Shown: positions 27,199 through 36,561 of the stretch, piece by piece
Numbering within the stretch: the stretch's first letter is position 1
How the letters are laid out: each line of letters opens with the position of its first letter
Assembly (NCBI RefSeq): GCF_001447195.1
Contig: NZ_LFRI01000042.1
Coordinates: forward strand, 1 to 44,594
Reading direction: 5' to 3'
Source of the DNA: Aquabacterium parvum
Lineage (GTDB): Bacteria; Pseudomonadota; Gammaproteobacteria; Burkholderiales; Burkholderiaceae_C
Length of the DNA stretch: 44,594 bases
The notes under the pieces: model-generated
What the model was told of the DNA's origin: nothing
Seen by the model: only the letters and a program-made list of their open reading frames with translations
Database searches by the model: none
Made by a program: the position numbers and the translations under genes

Positions 27199-29814
27199 AT
27201 GCCTAACCTCTCAGCCACAGCCACTTCAACAGTCACGACAGCAGCCAGCGTCTCCATGGAGGGGGCTCGCACCGTGCGCAGGCCCGCACGCCCAGGCCTG
27301 TTCGAAGCCATGGGCCTGGGCGCGCCGCCTGACACACCGGCAGAGCAATTCGCCGCGTGGCTGCCCTACTCTGCGTACCTCGCCGATGAAAAGATCTTCG
27401 TCAACCGCGATGGCCTGGGCTTCATGCTGGAGGTCATGCCACAGTCGGGCGCAGATGAACGCATGGCCGAGGTGCTGATCTCGCTGTACGCCAACTGCCC
27501 GACGGGCGCGGGCATCCAGTTCCACCTGTTCGCCTCACCTCACGTGCGCGGTCAGTTGCGCCGCTACGCCAACTTGCGAGTGGAAGACGAAGACCAGGCT
27601 GACAAGGCCAAGCATTGGGGGCGCCCTGCCCGCAACGACAACCTCTTCCACACCCTGGCCCGCCAACGCGTAGGCCACCTGCTGCGAGGGGCGCAATCCT
27701 CGCTGACCTCGGGCTTTCACTACACGATCCGGGACTTCCGCCTGATGCTCAGCGTCACCCTGCCCGGTGACGCCCAGGACATGACCAAGCGCGAAGAGGT
27801 GATGGCCCAGCGCGAGTCCATGGCCTCCACGCTGCGCTCGGCCTCCCTGCCCAACCGTGTCTGCGACGCCGCCGACCTGATCAACTGGTGCGCGCTGTTC
27901 ACCAACCCTGACCGCATCTCGCAGACCGACGCGCCAGACCTGCACTACGACGACGGGCGCGAATTGCGCGACCAGATCATCGACTTCGACACCATCCAGG
28001 ATCCCACCCCCAGCGGCCTGCGCCTGTGGAAGGAGACCGGATCGGACGAACTGGAGGCGCGCTTCTACTCCATCAAGTCCTTCCCGGAGCGCTTCGCCTT
28101 GTGGCAGATGGGCTCGCTGATCGGCGACCTGATGCAGCCCGCCCTGCAGTACAGCGCGCCCTTCTTGCTGACCATGGGCGTGCATGTGCTCGACCCCAAT
28201 GCCACCAAGGCCACGGTCACCGCCAACCATGTGCGCGCCACGCAGAACGCCAAAAGCAAGATGGCCGACGTGATGCCGGACGTGGGCAAGAAACTGCAGG
28301 ACTGGACCGCCGCCGCCCAGGCCATCGACACCGGTGGCAGCCTAGTCAGCCTGTACCACCAGTTGGCCATCTTCTCGCCACCACGCAAGGCGGTGGCGGC
28401 CCACGAAGCAGCCAACGCCATCTGGCGTGGTCGGGGCTTTCAGCTCAATGCCGACGTGTACATGCACCGCCAGGCGCTGCTGGCCAGCCTGCCCATGACC
28501 CTCACGCCACGCTTTCATAGCGACCTGGCCAAGATGCGTCGCGTCTCGCGCAAGACCATGGCCAACGCCATCCACCTGGCTCCCCTGATCGCCGAGTGGC
28601 GCGGCACACGCACACCTGCCCTGGTGTTCGGCGGGCGCCGTGGGCAGCTGATGACCCTGGACATCTTCGACAACGACCTGGGCAACTACAACTTCGCGAT
28701 CATCGGCGCACCGGGCTCGGGCAAGTCCGTGCTGATGAACGAGATGGCCTGGTCCTACCGGGCCATCGATGCCAAGGTCTGGATGCTGGACCTGGGCCGC
28801 TCCTTCGAGAAGCTGTGCCGCAAGGCCAAGGGCACCTACATCGAGTTCCGCCCCGATGTGGACATCTGCCTGAACCCATTCACCAACATCGTTGACATCC
28901 ACGAGGACATCGACATGCTGGTGCCGGCCATCTCCAAGATGTGCTCCATGCAGCACACGCTGGAAGAGGTGCAGTACAAGGCCATCTCGGCCATGGTGCT
29001 CAAGCTGTTCGCCGAGCACGGCAACGACCTGACCATCACGGCCCTGCGCGAGGCCTTCAAGACCGGCAACATCGAAGCCCTTGGCCTGGTCAACGACCAG
29101 CGCATCAAGGACCTGGCCGTGATGCTCAACCCCTACACCCGGGGCGGCCAGTACGAGCGCTTCTTCGAGGGGCCCAGCAACGTCGATTTCAGCAACGATT
29201 TCATCGTCATCGAAAACGAGGAACTCAAGCGCCGCCCCGACCTGCACGCCGTTGTGAACATCCTGCTGCTGCACCAGATCACCGGCGAGATGTACCTCAG
29301 CCGCAACCGGCGCAAGGTGCTGTTCATTGACGAGCTCAAGCAGCAACTCGGCGACATCGGTGCCGATGACCCCGTCAAGGCCGCCGTGATCGAGGAAGCG
29401 GCCCGGCGCGCCCGCAAATACGGCGGAGCCTTGGGCACGGCAACCCAGAGCGCCGACGACTTCTATGGCTCGGCCCAGATGGAAGCTGCGTTCAACTGCT
29501 CGGACTGGGTGTTCCTGCTGCGCCAGAAGCCCGAATCCATCGAGATGCTGGACCGCAAGGGCCGACTGACCATGGACGAGCCCAAGAAGCGCTTGTTGAA
29601 CTCACTGAGGACCGAGGCGGGCGTGTACTCCGAGCTGTACATCTCCTCCCCGGTGGGCGAAGGGGTGGCGCGCAACATCCTGGATCCGGCCACGCACCTG
29701 CTGTTTTCCAACAAGCTGGAGGACAACGCGCCCATCGACGAGCTGCGCGCGCAAGGTCTGAGCATCGATGCCGCCATCACCGAACTGCTGCGGCGCCGGG
29801 GGCACACCGTATGA
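27199..29814 (+). CDS. traC: TraC, VirB4-family pilus-assembly ATPase
   Basis: This 871-residue protein is the size of F TraC (875). The N-terminal TraC domain runs to about residue 450. The ATPase domain carries Walker A GAPGSGKS at 503-510 and Walker B KVLFIDE at 706-712, followed by ARKYGGALGTATQSADDF. It powers pilus extension and DNA transfer at the inner-membrane base. It starts 20 bp after traV and overlaps trbI by ATGA. Confidence 0.95.
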   Translation: MPNLSATATSTVTTAASVSMEGARTVRRPARPGLFEAMGLGAPPDTPAEQFAAWLPYSAYLADEKIFVNRDGLGFMLEVMPQSGADERMAEVLISLYANCPTGAGIQFHLFASPHVRGQLRRYANLRVEDEDQADKAKHWGRPARNDNLFHTLARQRVGHLLRGAQSSLTSGFHYTIRDFRLMLSVTLPGDAQDMTKREEVMAQRESMASTLRSASLPNRVCDAADLINWCALFTNPDRISQTDAPDLHYDDGRELRDQIIDFDTIQDPTPSGLRLWKETGSDELEARFYSIKSFPERFALWQMGSLIGDLMQPALQYSAPFLLTMGVHVLDPNATKATVTANHVRATQNAKSKMADVMPDVGKKLQDWTAAAQAIDTGGSLVSLYHQLAIFSPPRKAVAAHEAANAIWRGRGFQLNADVYMHRQALLASLPMTLTPRFHSDLAKMRRVSRKTMANAIHLAPLIAEWRGTRTPALVFGGRRGQLMTLDIFDNDLGNYNFAIIGAPGSGKSVLMNEMAWSYRAIDAKVWMLDLGRSFEKLCRKAKGTYIEFRPDVDICLNPFTNIVDIHEDIDMLVPAISKMCSMQHTLEEVQYKAISAMVLKLFAEHGNDLTITALREAFKTGNIEALGLVNDQRIKDLAVMLNPYTRGGQYERFFEGPSNVDFSNDFIVIENEELKRRPDLHAVVNILLLHQITGEMYLSRNRRKVLFIDELKQQLGDIGADDPVKAAVIEEAARRARKYGGALGTATQSADDFYGSAQMEAAFNCSDWVFLLRQKPESIEMLDRKGRLTMDEPKKRLLNSLRTEAGVYSELYISSPVGEGVARNILDPATHLLFSNKLEDNAPIDELRAQGLSIDAAITELLRRRGHTV

Positions 29815-30182
29815 AAGCCCCTGATTTCATCCCTGCCCTGGTGCAACTGCTGCTAACCCTGATCGTAGTCGCTGCCGCCTTGCTGCTCTATGACCGCACG
29901 GTGGTGCGCCCAGCGCTGCGCATCGGCATGGTCGATGTGGCCGAGGTGTACCGGCAAAAGGAAGCCGAGTTCACACAACTGCTCACCAAGGCGGGCTCGG
30001 AAGACGATCGGCAAAACGCCATGCTGATGGCACGCACCTTCGCCCAACGCCTGCCCATTGCACTGGAGGAATTGCCCCGCGACTGCGCATGCTTGGTGGT
30101 GCTCAAAGGCGCTGTGGCCGGGCCCACACCGCACACCGTGGACTTGACCGCTCAGTTGCGCCAGAAAGTGGGGATGCCATGA
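29811..30182 (+). CDS. trbI: TrbI (F-type), inner-membrane transfer protein
   Basis: This 123-residue protein has a single N-terminal membrane helix (about 8-28) and a periplasmic helix-rich domain (GMVDVAEVYRQKEAEFTQLL), matching the short TrbI of F (128 residues), which affects pilus retraction. It is unrelated to the VirB10-like TrbI of RP4. It overlaps traC and the peptidase gene by four bases each. Confidence 0.82.
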   Translation: MKAPDFIPALVQLLLTLIVVAAALLLYDRTVVRPALRIGMVDVAEVYRQKEAEFTQLLTKAGSEDDRQNAMLMARTFAQRLPIALEELPRDCACLVVLKGAVAGPTPHTVDLTAQLRQKVGMP

Positions 30183-30796
30183 CCTTGCAGATCGTCCGCA
30201 TCCCGCCCCCTATGCCCTGGCCTGTGCGAAGCTATCGTCAAGCCCGGCAATCTTTTGTCGACCAGTTGGCCCACATGAGGCGCCGCTGGTACCTCTATCT
30301 TCCGGTGTTCGCCATCTGGGCATTGGCCTACGTCCGGCTGTTCCTGGATCCCACCCCACGCCTGCCCATTGTCTTCAACTGGACGCCCAGCCTGCCTTAC
30401 CGCGTAGCCTACCTCACGACATTTGGCGTGACCGGGACACAGGCTGCGCCGCCTACCTTGCACCGTGGCGACTACATCTTGTTCGCCTTCGCGGGCGATG
30501 CCAAGCAGCAATACCCGGGCCTGCGCGGCCAGCCCTTCTTCAAGATGGTCAGGGGCCTGCCCGGTGACACCATCACCGTCCAAGACCGCAGGGTGTTGAT
30601 CAACGGCGAGGCAGTTGGGCATGCCAAATCTCAAACCTTTGACCACCGTGCACTCGATCCCATTCTGCCCACGGTGATCCCACCGGGCAGCTACTACGTC
30701 CAGGGAAGCAGCCCCGACAGCTTCGACTCGCGCTACCGCAGCAGCGGTCTGGTCCGCGCCGAGCAGGTCATCGGGCTCGTTCGGCCCCTGTTCTGA
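30179..30796 (+). CDS. S26-family signal peptidase (TrhF / RP4 TraF type)
   Basis: From the ATG at 30179 the protein has 205 residues. One membrane helix lies at about 39-56. The probable nucleophile Ser71 is in NWTPSLPYRVAYL and the general base Lys122 is in FFKMVRGLPGD, the Ser/Lys pair of S26 peptidases. Related proteins in SXT and RP4 process pilins or other transfer proteins. It is not the TraF of the F plasmid, which is encoded at 36562. It overlaps trbI by ATGA. Confidence 0.88.
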   Translation: MTLQIVRIPPPMPWPVRSYRQARQSFVDQLAHMRRRWYLYLPVFAIWALAYVRLFLDPTPRLPIVFNWTPSLPYRVAYLTTFGVTGTQAAPPTLHRGDYILFAFAGDAKQQYPGLRGQPFFKMVRGLPGDTITVQDRRVLINGEAVGHAKSQTFDHRALDPILPTVIPPGSYYVQGSSPDSFDSRYRSSGLVRAEQVIGLVRPLF

Positions 30797-30806
30797 GGAG
30801 CATGAC

Positions 30807-31310
30807 ATGCAAGCTCGTCCATGCCACCTCCAGCAACACCGCAAGTGCCGCAATGGCCGCAATGACGTGCGCCACTCGGCGCCTCGCTTGATCCTGTGCA
30901 TCTGGATCGCTGGTTTGGCATCTGCAACCCACGCTCAGGCCCAGACCACGCCCAATAGGCCGCCCCAGCAACTGGCCGAAAGTCGCGCCCACAGCAGCCC
31001 AGTCACTCAAAGCACAAGCACGCCTGCGTCCACGCCAGACGATGTGCCTCTGGAGGACTACCTGGCACTGCTGGCCCAAATCTCGCCTGCCGCGCGCGAC
31101 GGCGCTCAGGCCTACTTGCGTGCGTTCGCGCAACGCTGCGGGCGGCCCCTCACCGCGCTGGCGTTGCGCAAGGCCATTGCCCAGGGCAGCGGTGACCCGG
31201 TCCTCATGGGCATGGTCAGCGCCAGCCACCCCAGCCAACTGGCGCAGCGTGATGCCCTGCTGAGCCAACTCGCTCAACGCATCCGTTGCGACGCTCGGGG
31301 TCAGCCATGA
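30807..31310 (+). CDS. Unknown periplasmic protein of the transfer operon
   Basis: This 167-residue protein starts at 30807 behind GAGGAG. After a basic, His-containing N-terminus a hydrophobic stretch (LILCIWIAGLASATHAQA) makes a signal peptide. A polar Thr/Ser/Pro linker leads into a helical domain (VPLEDYLALLAQISPAARDG) with two Cys residues (QRCGRP and IRCDARG) that could form a disulfide. It overlaps traW by ATGA, so it is an operon member. I know no named counterpart in F at this place. Confidence 0.65.
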   Translation: MQARPCHLQQHRKCRNGRNDVRHSAPRLILCIWIAGLASATHAQAQTTPNRPPQQLAESRAHSSPVTQSTSTPASTPDDVPLEDYLALLAQISPAARDGAQAYLRAFAQRCGRPLTALALRKAIAQGSGDPVLMGMVSASHPSQLAQRDALLSQLAQRIRCDARGQP

Positions 31311-31957
31311 AGCCCAAGAGCCCACAGTTGATGGTGATGGCCTGCCTGCTGACCATGGCATGCACAGGTGCGGGCTCATGCGCTTGGGGCGTGGACCTGG
31401 GCAGCATCGGTCCGACCTATCCGATCAGCGAAGCCAACCTGCTGGAGTTCATTGCGCAACGCCTGCGAGAAAAGCAAGCCAATGGCGAACTGGCTCGACT
31501 GCAGGACCAAGCCCGTGAGCGCGGCATTCAGGCCGTGCGCCAGCCACAGCCTGTGGCCGGGCTGCGCACCACGCAACAGCCGCGCACCTTCTACTTCGAC
31601 CCCAGCTTCACGCTGGATCGCAACATCCTGGATCCCCAGGGGCACCTGATGTTTGCCGCTGGCTCGCGCCACAACCCGCTGGACGTGGTGTCCCTGTCCA
31701 GACACCTGCTGTTCTTCGACGCCCGTGATGCACGGCAGGTGAGCCGCGCTCGGGAGTTGATCCAGCGCTACCAGGGCCAGCTCAAGGCGATCCTGACAGC
31801 TGGCTCCTACCTGGACCTGATGAAAGCCTGGCGCACGCCGGTTTACTACGACCAGCAAGGTGTGCTGACCCGGCGCCTGGGCATCGCACAGGTGCCCGCT
31901 CTGGTCTCGCAGGAAGGCAAGCGCCTGCGCGTGGATGAGTTGGAGGTGACACCATGA
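31307..31957 (+). CDS. traW: TraW, pilus-assembly periplasmic protein
   Basis: From the ATG at 31307 the protein has 216 residues, close to F TraW (210). A signal peptide ends near CAWG, followed by the TraW start VDLGSIGPTYPISEANLLEF and the segment FYFDPSFTLDRNILDPQGHL, both characteristic of the family. The C-terminus has a VYYDQQGVLTRRLGIAQVPA segment also typical. TraW works with TrbC in pilus assembly. It overlaps traU by four bases. Confidence 0.92.
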   Translation: MKPKSPQLMVMACLLTMACTGAGSCAWGVDLGSIGPTYPISEANLLEFIAQRLREKQANGELARLQDQARERGIQAVRQPQPVAGLRTTQQPRTFYFDPSFTLDRNILDPQGHLMFAAGSRHNPLDVVSLSRHLLFFDARDARQVSRARELIQRYQGQLKAILTAGSYLDLMKAWRTPVYYDQQGVLTRRLGIAQVPALVSQEGKRLRVDELEVTP

Positions 31958-33006
31958 CCCGATCCACCCCAAAAGCAAGATGGCGTCAATCGTGGGATCA
32001 CATCGCGGCGATCCTGTTGATTTGCTTGCTGGCCATGACCAGCCAGCACAGCCACGCGGCGGGCATCGCCACCTGCACAGGCAAGTTCCCCAACCCCGTC
32101 ACCGACATCTGCTGGAGCTGCATCCTGCCCATCAGCCTGGGCAGCATCCCCATCGCCAACTTCGGCGGCCAGGAAGACATTGCCAACCCAGGCAGCCCTG
32201 TGTGCAGTTGCGGCGTGAACCCGGTCATCGGTCTGTCTATCGGCTTTTGGGAACCGGCTCGCCATGTCGAAGTCGTGCGCAAGCCGTTCTGCCTGACCTC
32301 ACTGGGCGGCATCGACCTGAACCCGGGCCTGCCCGCCCCGGAAGCCGCCCGCTTCACCCACGCTGAAGGCGACGGCGATGGCGGCAGTTTCTACCAGGCC
32401 CATTTCTACGTGAACCCGATGCTGTACTGGCTGGAGGTCGTGACCGACTTTCCCTGCCTGGAAAAGGGCAGCTTCGATCTGGCCTATCTCACCGAGGTCG
32501 ATCCGCTGTGGAACGACGACGAGTTGACCCTGATCCTCAACCCGGATGCGGTGTTGTTCGCCAACCCCATCGCGATTGCCGCCTGCGCCGCCGATTGCGT
32601 GGCCGCCTCACAGGGCTTTGGCATCAAGGAATTGTTCTGGTGCGCAGGATGCCAGGGCGGCATCTACCCGCTGGATGGCCAAGTGCCCTACCACTTGGGC
32701 GGTGTTCGCACGGCCGTTCTGCTGGCCCAGCGCCTGACCACCAAGATGCACCGCGAGTTGATCGCCTGGGGATGGCATGGCACGCCCGGCCTGTGTGGCC
32801 CCTACTTCGAGCCCGTCATGGACAAGACGGCCTACAAGACACAACTCACCTACCCCATCCCCAACACCGAAAAGGACGGCGGCAGGTGCTGCCAGCCTTT
32901 CGGGCGCAGCACCGTGATCTGGGGGGCCGGCAAGGAATACCCGGTGCGCGGCGAAGACTTCGCCTTCATGTTGTTTCGCAAAAGGAACTGCTGTGTCGGC
33001 TTCTGA
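31954..33006 (+). CDS. traU: TraU, mating-pair formation periplasmic protein
   Basis: The 350-residue protein has a signal peptide ending near HSHAAG and a Cys-rich mature region (16 or more Cys) beginning with TraU-type segments such as CTGKFPNPVTDICWSCILP and, near the end, KDGGRCCQPFGRSTVIWG. F TraU has 330 residues and is needed for DNA transfer more than for pilus growth. GGAGG precedes the start. The high Cys content fits the two thiol-redox proteins of the operon. Confidence 0.93.
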   Translation: MTRSTPKARWRQSWDHIAAILLICLLAMTSQHSHAAGIATCTGKFPNPVTDICWSCILPISLGSIPIANFGGQEDIANPGSPVCSCGVNPVIGLSIGFWEPARHVEVVRKPFCLTSLGGIDLNPGLPAPEAARFTHAEGDGDGGSFYQAHFYVNPMLYWLEVVTDFPCLEKGSFDLAYLTEVDPLWNDDELTLILNPDAVLFANPIAIAACAADCVAASQGFGIKELFWCAGCQGGIYPLDGQVPYHLGGVRTAVLLAQRLTTKMHRELIAWGWHGTPGLCGPYFEPVMDKTAYKTQLTYPIPNTEKDGGRCCQPFGRSTVIWGAGKEYPVRGEDFAFMLFRKRNCCVGF

Positions 33007-33775
33007 CTTCCATCAACCTTCACGCTGGGGCTTCGGTCTTGGCCTGTCCATGCTGCTTGCACTGAGCGCACAGGCCCAAACCACACCGGTCATCACCGAA
33101 GCAGACATCGCTCGGGCCAGGCGCGCGCAACCCACCATCACGGACCAGGACATCGAACGTGCTCGGAAAGCGCACGGCGTGCCCAGCGCCGCAGACTTGG
33201 AACGTGTGCCCAACACAGCGGGACCAAGAATTGATGCGCTCCCGCAGCCCCAAGCCAAAGTGCCTGTGGACCTCGAAGCGCTGTCCAAAGCCTACGCCCT
33301 GCAGATGAAAACCGCCCAGCCCCCCGGCACCGGGGTGGGCAAGGACATGAGTGGTGGCCCGATCCTGATGGTGTTCATCAGCCTGTCGATGCCCGAGGCC
33401 ACCCTCAAGAGACTGGTCAGCCAAGCGGCACGCGCCAAAGCATCCCTGCTGATCAGAGGCCTGCTCAATGGCTCCCTCCGTGACACCGTCGCGCGAACAC
33501 AGGCATTGTTGGCCGGTCAGTCTGTGGCCTTCCAGATCGATCCGCAAGCCTTCGAGCGCTACGCCATCACACAGGTGCCCAGTTTTGTGCTGGTGCGTGA
33601 GGGCGCTGACAGCACGCCCTGTGGTGATGGTGGCCGAGGCAGTTGTGCGCCCCCCAATGACTATGTCCGCCTGGCCGGAGACGTGAGCCTGGACTACGCC
33701 TTGGGCCACATTCAGCACCGCACACCCCGCTTCAGCAAGGATGCCGGCGCCTTCATCCAACGGCTCAAGGGTTAG
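32993..33775 (+). CDS. trbC: TrbC (F-type), pilus-assembly protein, GTG start
   Basis: Translation most likely begins at GTG 32993, seven bases after AAAGGAA and overlapping the traU end by 14 bases. The 260-residue protein has a signal peptide ending SAQAQ. Repeated ITEADIARARRAQPTIT-like segments follow, then a thioredoxin-like TrbC domain (ILMVFISLSMPEATLKRLV and ITQVPSFVLVR) without a CxxC centre. It acts with TraW in F pilus assembly. A TPCGDGGRGSCAPP insertion near residue 206 carries two Cys residues. Confidence 0.9.
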   Translation: MSASDFHQPSRWGFGLGLSMLLALSAQAQTTPVITEADIARARRAQPTITDQDIERARKAHGVPSAADLERVPNTAGPRIDALPQPQAKVPVDLEALSKAYALQMKTAQPPGTGVGKDMSGGPILMVFISLSMPEATLKRLVSQAARAKASLLIRGLLNGSLRDTVARTQALLAGQSVAFQIDPQAFERYAITQVPSFVLVREGADSTPCGDGGRGSCAPPNDYVRLAGDVSLDYALGHIQHRTPRFSKDAGAFIQRLKG

Positions 33776-33783
33776 GGATCGTC

Positions 33784-36120
33784 ATGCTGCGCCGATTCGT
33801 CACCTGCTTCACCCTCTGGTGCTTCGTCATGGCGCAGACGATGGCCCTGGCTGGGCCACACGAAGAAGGCACCGCCGCCGGTCAAGCGGCCAACCCGGTG
33901 ATTCGGGGCACGGTCAGCACCCCCAATGCAACGGCCAATGTGCCGGGATACACCCGCACGCCCGCTGAGGCGGCCTACTACGGCCAACCCAGCTTGTCAG
34001 GCCCGGCCAACGCGCGCCTCACCGCCTGCACCAGCACGCCCGATGACCCGGTGTGCCAGGCCCAACGCGGCGCGCTCAACTCGGCCAACACGCCACGCCC
34101 TGCCATTTCGCCCCACGACCCCGCAGTCATGGGCGCGCGGGACATCGCCGCCAACCCGTCTCTGGCCCTTGGCAGCCTCTCCTCCTATTACAGCGGCTGC
34201 GCCACCGCCGACGTCCCTTCCCCAGCCATCACACCAGCAGGCGCAGTCACCAAACAGTGCCAACGCTACAACGGTGTGGGCAACTACGCCACCCGGCGGG
34301 ATCTGACGGTGCAAGTCGAACTCGTCCCCAGTTGCACAGCTGGCGACTGGTTTGCGCATGGTCAAGCCAATCGCAACGGTGCCGACTACATGGTGGCCGA
34401 AGCCCAATGCCGCATCCGCACCGACCAGTTGCAGCAATTTCGCTTCTACGCTGCCGGTGGCAACGGGGCCTGCGTCGGGTGGCAGAACCTGGAATTGCCC
34501 AGCACGCCAGCCACCCAACCTACATTCGTCACCGACCTCTCACCACACTGGGGTGGCCATTGCTGGCGCCCCTTCAAGGTGGTCATGATGCCTGGATCCG
34601 GCTGCTCATCTGGCCAGTGCAACTACAACTTCCAGTTCGGCACGCCGGTCTATGCCTGCCCAACGGGCACCGTGCGCGGCGACCAGTTGCAGGCTTACTG
34701 GTCCAGCCGCATCCAATCGGCGGGCCCGGCCGATCGCTGCTTCACGCTCACCATGCCCCGCCCCCGCATGGGCTGTGACAGCGGCCCCTCTGTCGTGGTC
34801 AGCCGCACAGAGACCCGCTGTGCTCAGGATGCGGGGGCGGCCAGCCTGGTCGGCGCTTCTGGCTGGAGCATCCCGTTGTCTTTCCAGCAGCCCACCATGA
34901 ACCACATCGAAACCGATGTCTGGGATGACAAGAGCGCCCCACTCGAAGCAGGCGGACGCTGCACCGTCACCACAGCCGACAGGTGCGTGGATGGCCCCGC
35001 CACCAAGGTGATCGATGGCCGAGCCGTCACCCGCGCTTGCTGGTCCTACGAGCGCACCCTTTCTTGCACATCCGGTGCCCTCACAGACGAATGCGCCCCC
35101 TTGCTGAGCCAAGGCTGCACGCTGGGAAGCAGCACATGCAAGCAAACCAACGCTGCCACAGGCATGTGCGAGGTCTACCTGGACAGCTACACCTGCCCGG
35201 CCAGCGCCCAAACGATCACGACAGCAACCAACTGCCCATCCAATGTCTTTTGTCTGGGTGACAGTTGCTTCAACACGAGCTACACGAACGACGCGGACTT
35301 TGCCCGCTCCATGTCGATGCTGGAAGCCGCCCGAGAAGCCGGTGTGTACCTGGACACCAAGCTGATGCAGGTTTTCAAGGGCGAAGGCAACCACTGCCGA
35401 GACCGGCTGTTCAAAGATTGTTGCGACTCGGACAGCGCTGGCGCTGGGATGAGCAACCAGAGCACCTTCGGTGTGGGCTCACGCCTGGTCTACGACGTGC
35501 TGATGAACTCCGAGAACCGGGAGTTCATCTACCAGGGCATGTCCGCACTGCTCACCAGCGGCGGCTTCAGCGGCTCCTTCACCAGTTACGGCGTCACCGT
35601 GGCCGTCAACGGCACCGCTCTGCCCGCCGGATCGTCGGTGCTCTATGCAGGCGACAGCATGGTGGTCGCGTTCGACCCCTGGTCGCTGGCCATCGCTGTG
35701 GTGATCTACATCGTCATGTCGATGATGTCCTGCAATGAAGAAGAGGGCAAGCTGGCCATGAGAGAAGGCGCGGGGCTGTGCCACGCCACGGGGTCATGGT
35801 GCTCATCGTGTCTTCGCGTTCTTGGTGCCTGCGTGTCGTGCCTGGAGCACACCACAGGCAAATGCTGCTTCAACAGCAAACTCGCCCGGATAGTCAATGA
35901 GCAGGGGCGCATGCAGATTGGCAAGGGCTGGGGCAGCGGCCAGAACCCGGACTGCTCGGGCTTCACCATCCCTCAGCTGCAAAGCCTGGACTTCGCAGCG
36001 ATGGACCTCACCGAGTTCTACGCCTCCATCGTGCCCAACATCCCGAACCTGGGTGCCATCCAAAGCGGCAACAGCGCCAAGGTGCCCAACTGTTACTACG
36101 GACAGGGGCGTTGCCAATGA
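33784..36120 (+). CDS. traN: TraN, mating-pair stabilisation outer-membrane protein
   Basis: This 778-residue protein has a signal peptide ending MALAGPHE and a very Cys-rich body, including CSSGQCNYNF, the central block CLGDSCFNTSYTNDADF and the TraN C-terminal block KDCCDSD...CSSCLRVLGACVSC. F TraN has 602 residues and contacts receptors such as OmpA on recipients; the variable N-terminal half here is longer. A hydrophobic stretch (VAFDPWSLAIAVVIYIVMSMM) lies near residue 635. It overlaps the next gene by four bases. Confidence 0.93.
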   Translation: MLRRFVTCFTLWCFVMAQTMALAGPHEEGTAAGQAANPVIRGTVSTPNATANVPGYTRTPAEAAYYGQPSLSGPANARLTACTSTPDDPVCQAQRGALNSANTPRPAISPHDPAVMGARDIAANPSLALGSLSSYYSGCATADVPSPAITPAGAVTKQCQRYNGVGNYATRRDLTVQVELVPSCTAGDWFAHGQANRNGADYMVAEAQCRIRTDQLQQFRFYAAGGNGACVGWQNLELPSTPATQPTFVTDLSPHWGGHCWRPFKVVMMPGSGCSSGQCNYNFQFGTPVYACPTGTVRGDQLQAYWSSRIQSAGPADRCFTLTMPRPRMGCDSGPSVVVSRTETRCAQDAGAASLVGASGWSIPLSFQQPTMNHIETDVWDDKSAPLEAGGRCTVTTADRCVDGPATKVIDGRAVTRACWSYERTLSCTSGALTDECAPLLSQGCTLGSSTCKQTNAATGMCEVYLDSYTCPASAQTITTATNCPSNVFCLGDSCFNTSYTNDADFARSMSMLEAAREAGVYLDTKLMQVFKGEGNHCRDRLFKDCCDSDSAGAGMSNQSTFGVGSRLVYDVLMNSENREFIYQGMSALLTSGGFSGSFTSYGVTVAVNGTALPAGSSVLYAGDSMVVAFDPWSLAIAVVIYIVMSMMSCNEEEGKLAMREGAGLCHATGSWCSSCLRVLGACVSCLEHTTGKCCFNSKLARIVNEQGRMQIGKGWGSGQNPDCSGFTIPQLQSLDFAAMDLTEFYASIVPNIPNLGAIQSGNSAKVPNCYYGQGRCQ

Positions 36121-36551
36121 CACAGCATCTCAGGACACCGATCAAGTTCAATGCCATCACGGCGATGGCGATGGCATTTGCATTGACTTGCCAAGCACAA
36201 ACACAAACGCAAACGCCTGAGCGATCGCCCGATCCGTTCGTCGGTCGCATGCCTGTCAAGGACGCCAGGGTGCTGATGGTGATGGCACTGCAAGCGCCAG
36301 ACGGACAGGCGCACGGCACGCTGACAGGCGAATCTGCCGACGCCATCAGCCAGCGCTTCAAGGCCAACACCCCCATCTCCATCGACGTCACCACCGACAA
36401 GCGCTACCGCCAGCCTGGTTGCAGCCGCCTGAAGGTGACCTTCTGGCAAGACGGTGTCTGGTTGCCTGGTGCCCAGGCCCCTCGCAAACAATCCATCGAG
36501 TTCGGGATCAACTACTGCCTCGATGGCTTGCCGCCCAAGTCGCTGCAATGA
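36117..36551 (+). CDS. Small periplasmic protein between traN and traF
   Basis: From the ATG at 36117, overlapping the traN stop, the protein has 144 residues. A signal peptide ends CQAQT and is followed by a QTQTQT run encoded by repeated CAAACR units. The mature part is beta-rich with two Cys residues (QPGCSRLK and INYCLDG), likely a disulfide. It ends just before the traF ribosome-binding site, so it belongs to the operon. I do not recognise a family; F has traN followed by trbE and traF, but this is not visibly TrbE. Confidence 0.65.
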   Translation: MTQHLRTPIKFNAITAMAMAFALTCQAQTQTQTPERSPDPFVGRMPVKDARVLMVMALQAPDGQAHGTLTGESADAISQRFKANTPISIDVTTDKRYRQPGCSRLKVTFWQDGVWLPGAQAPRKQSIEFGINYCLDGLPPKSLQ

Positions 36552-36561
36552 GGAGATTGAC

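Noticed and set aside
28342..29346. Long minus-strand frame opposite traC
   Set aside because: It is antisense to the conserved ATPase domain; the translation has no recognisable domain.
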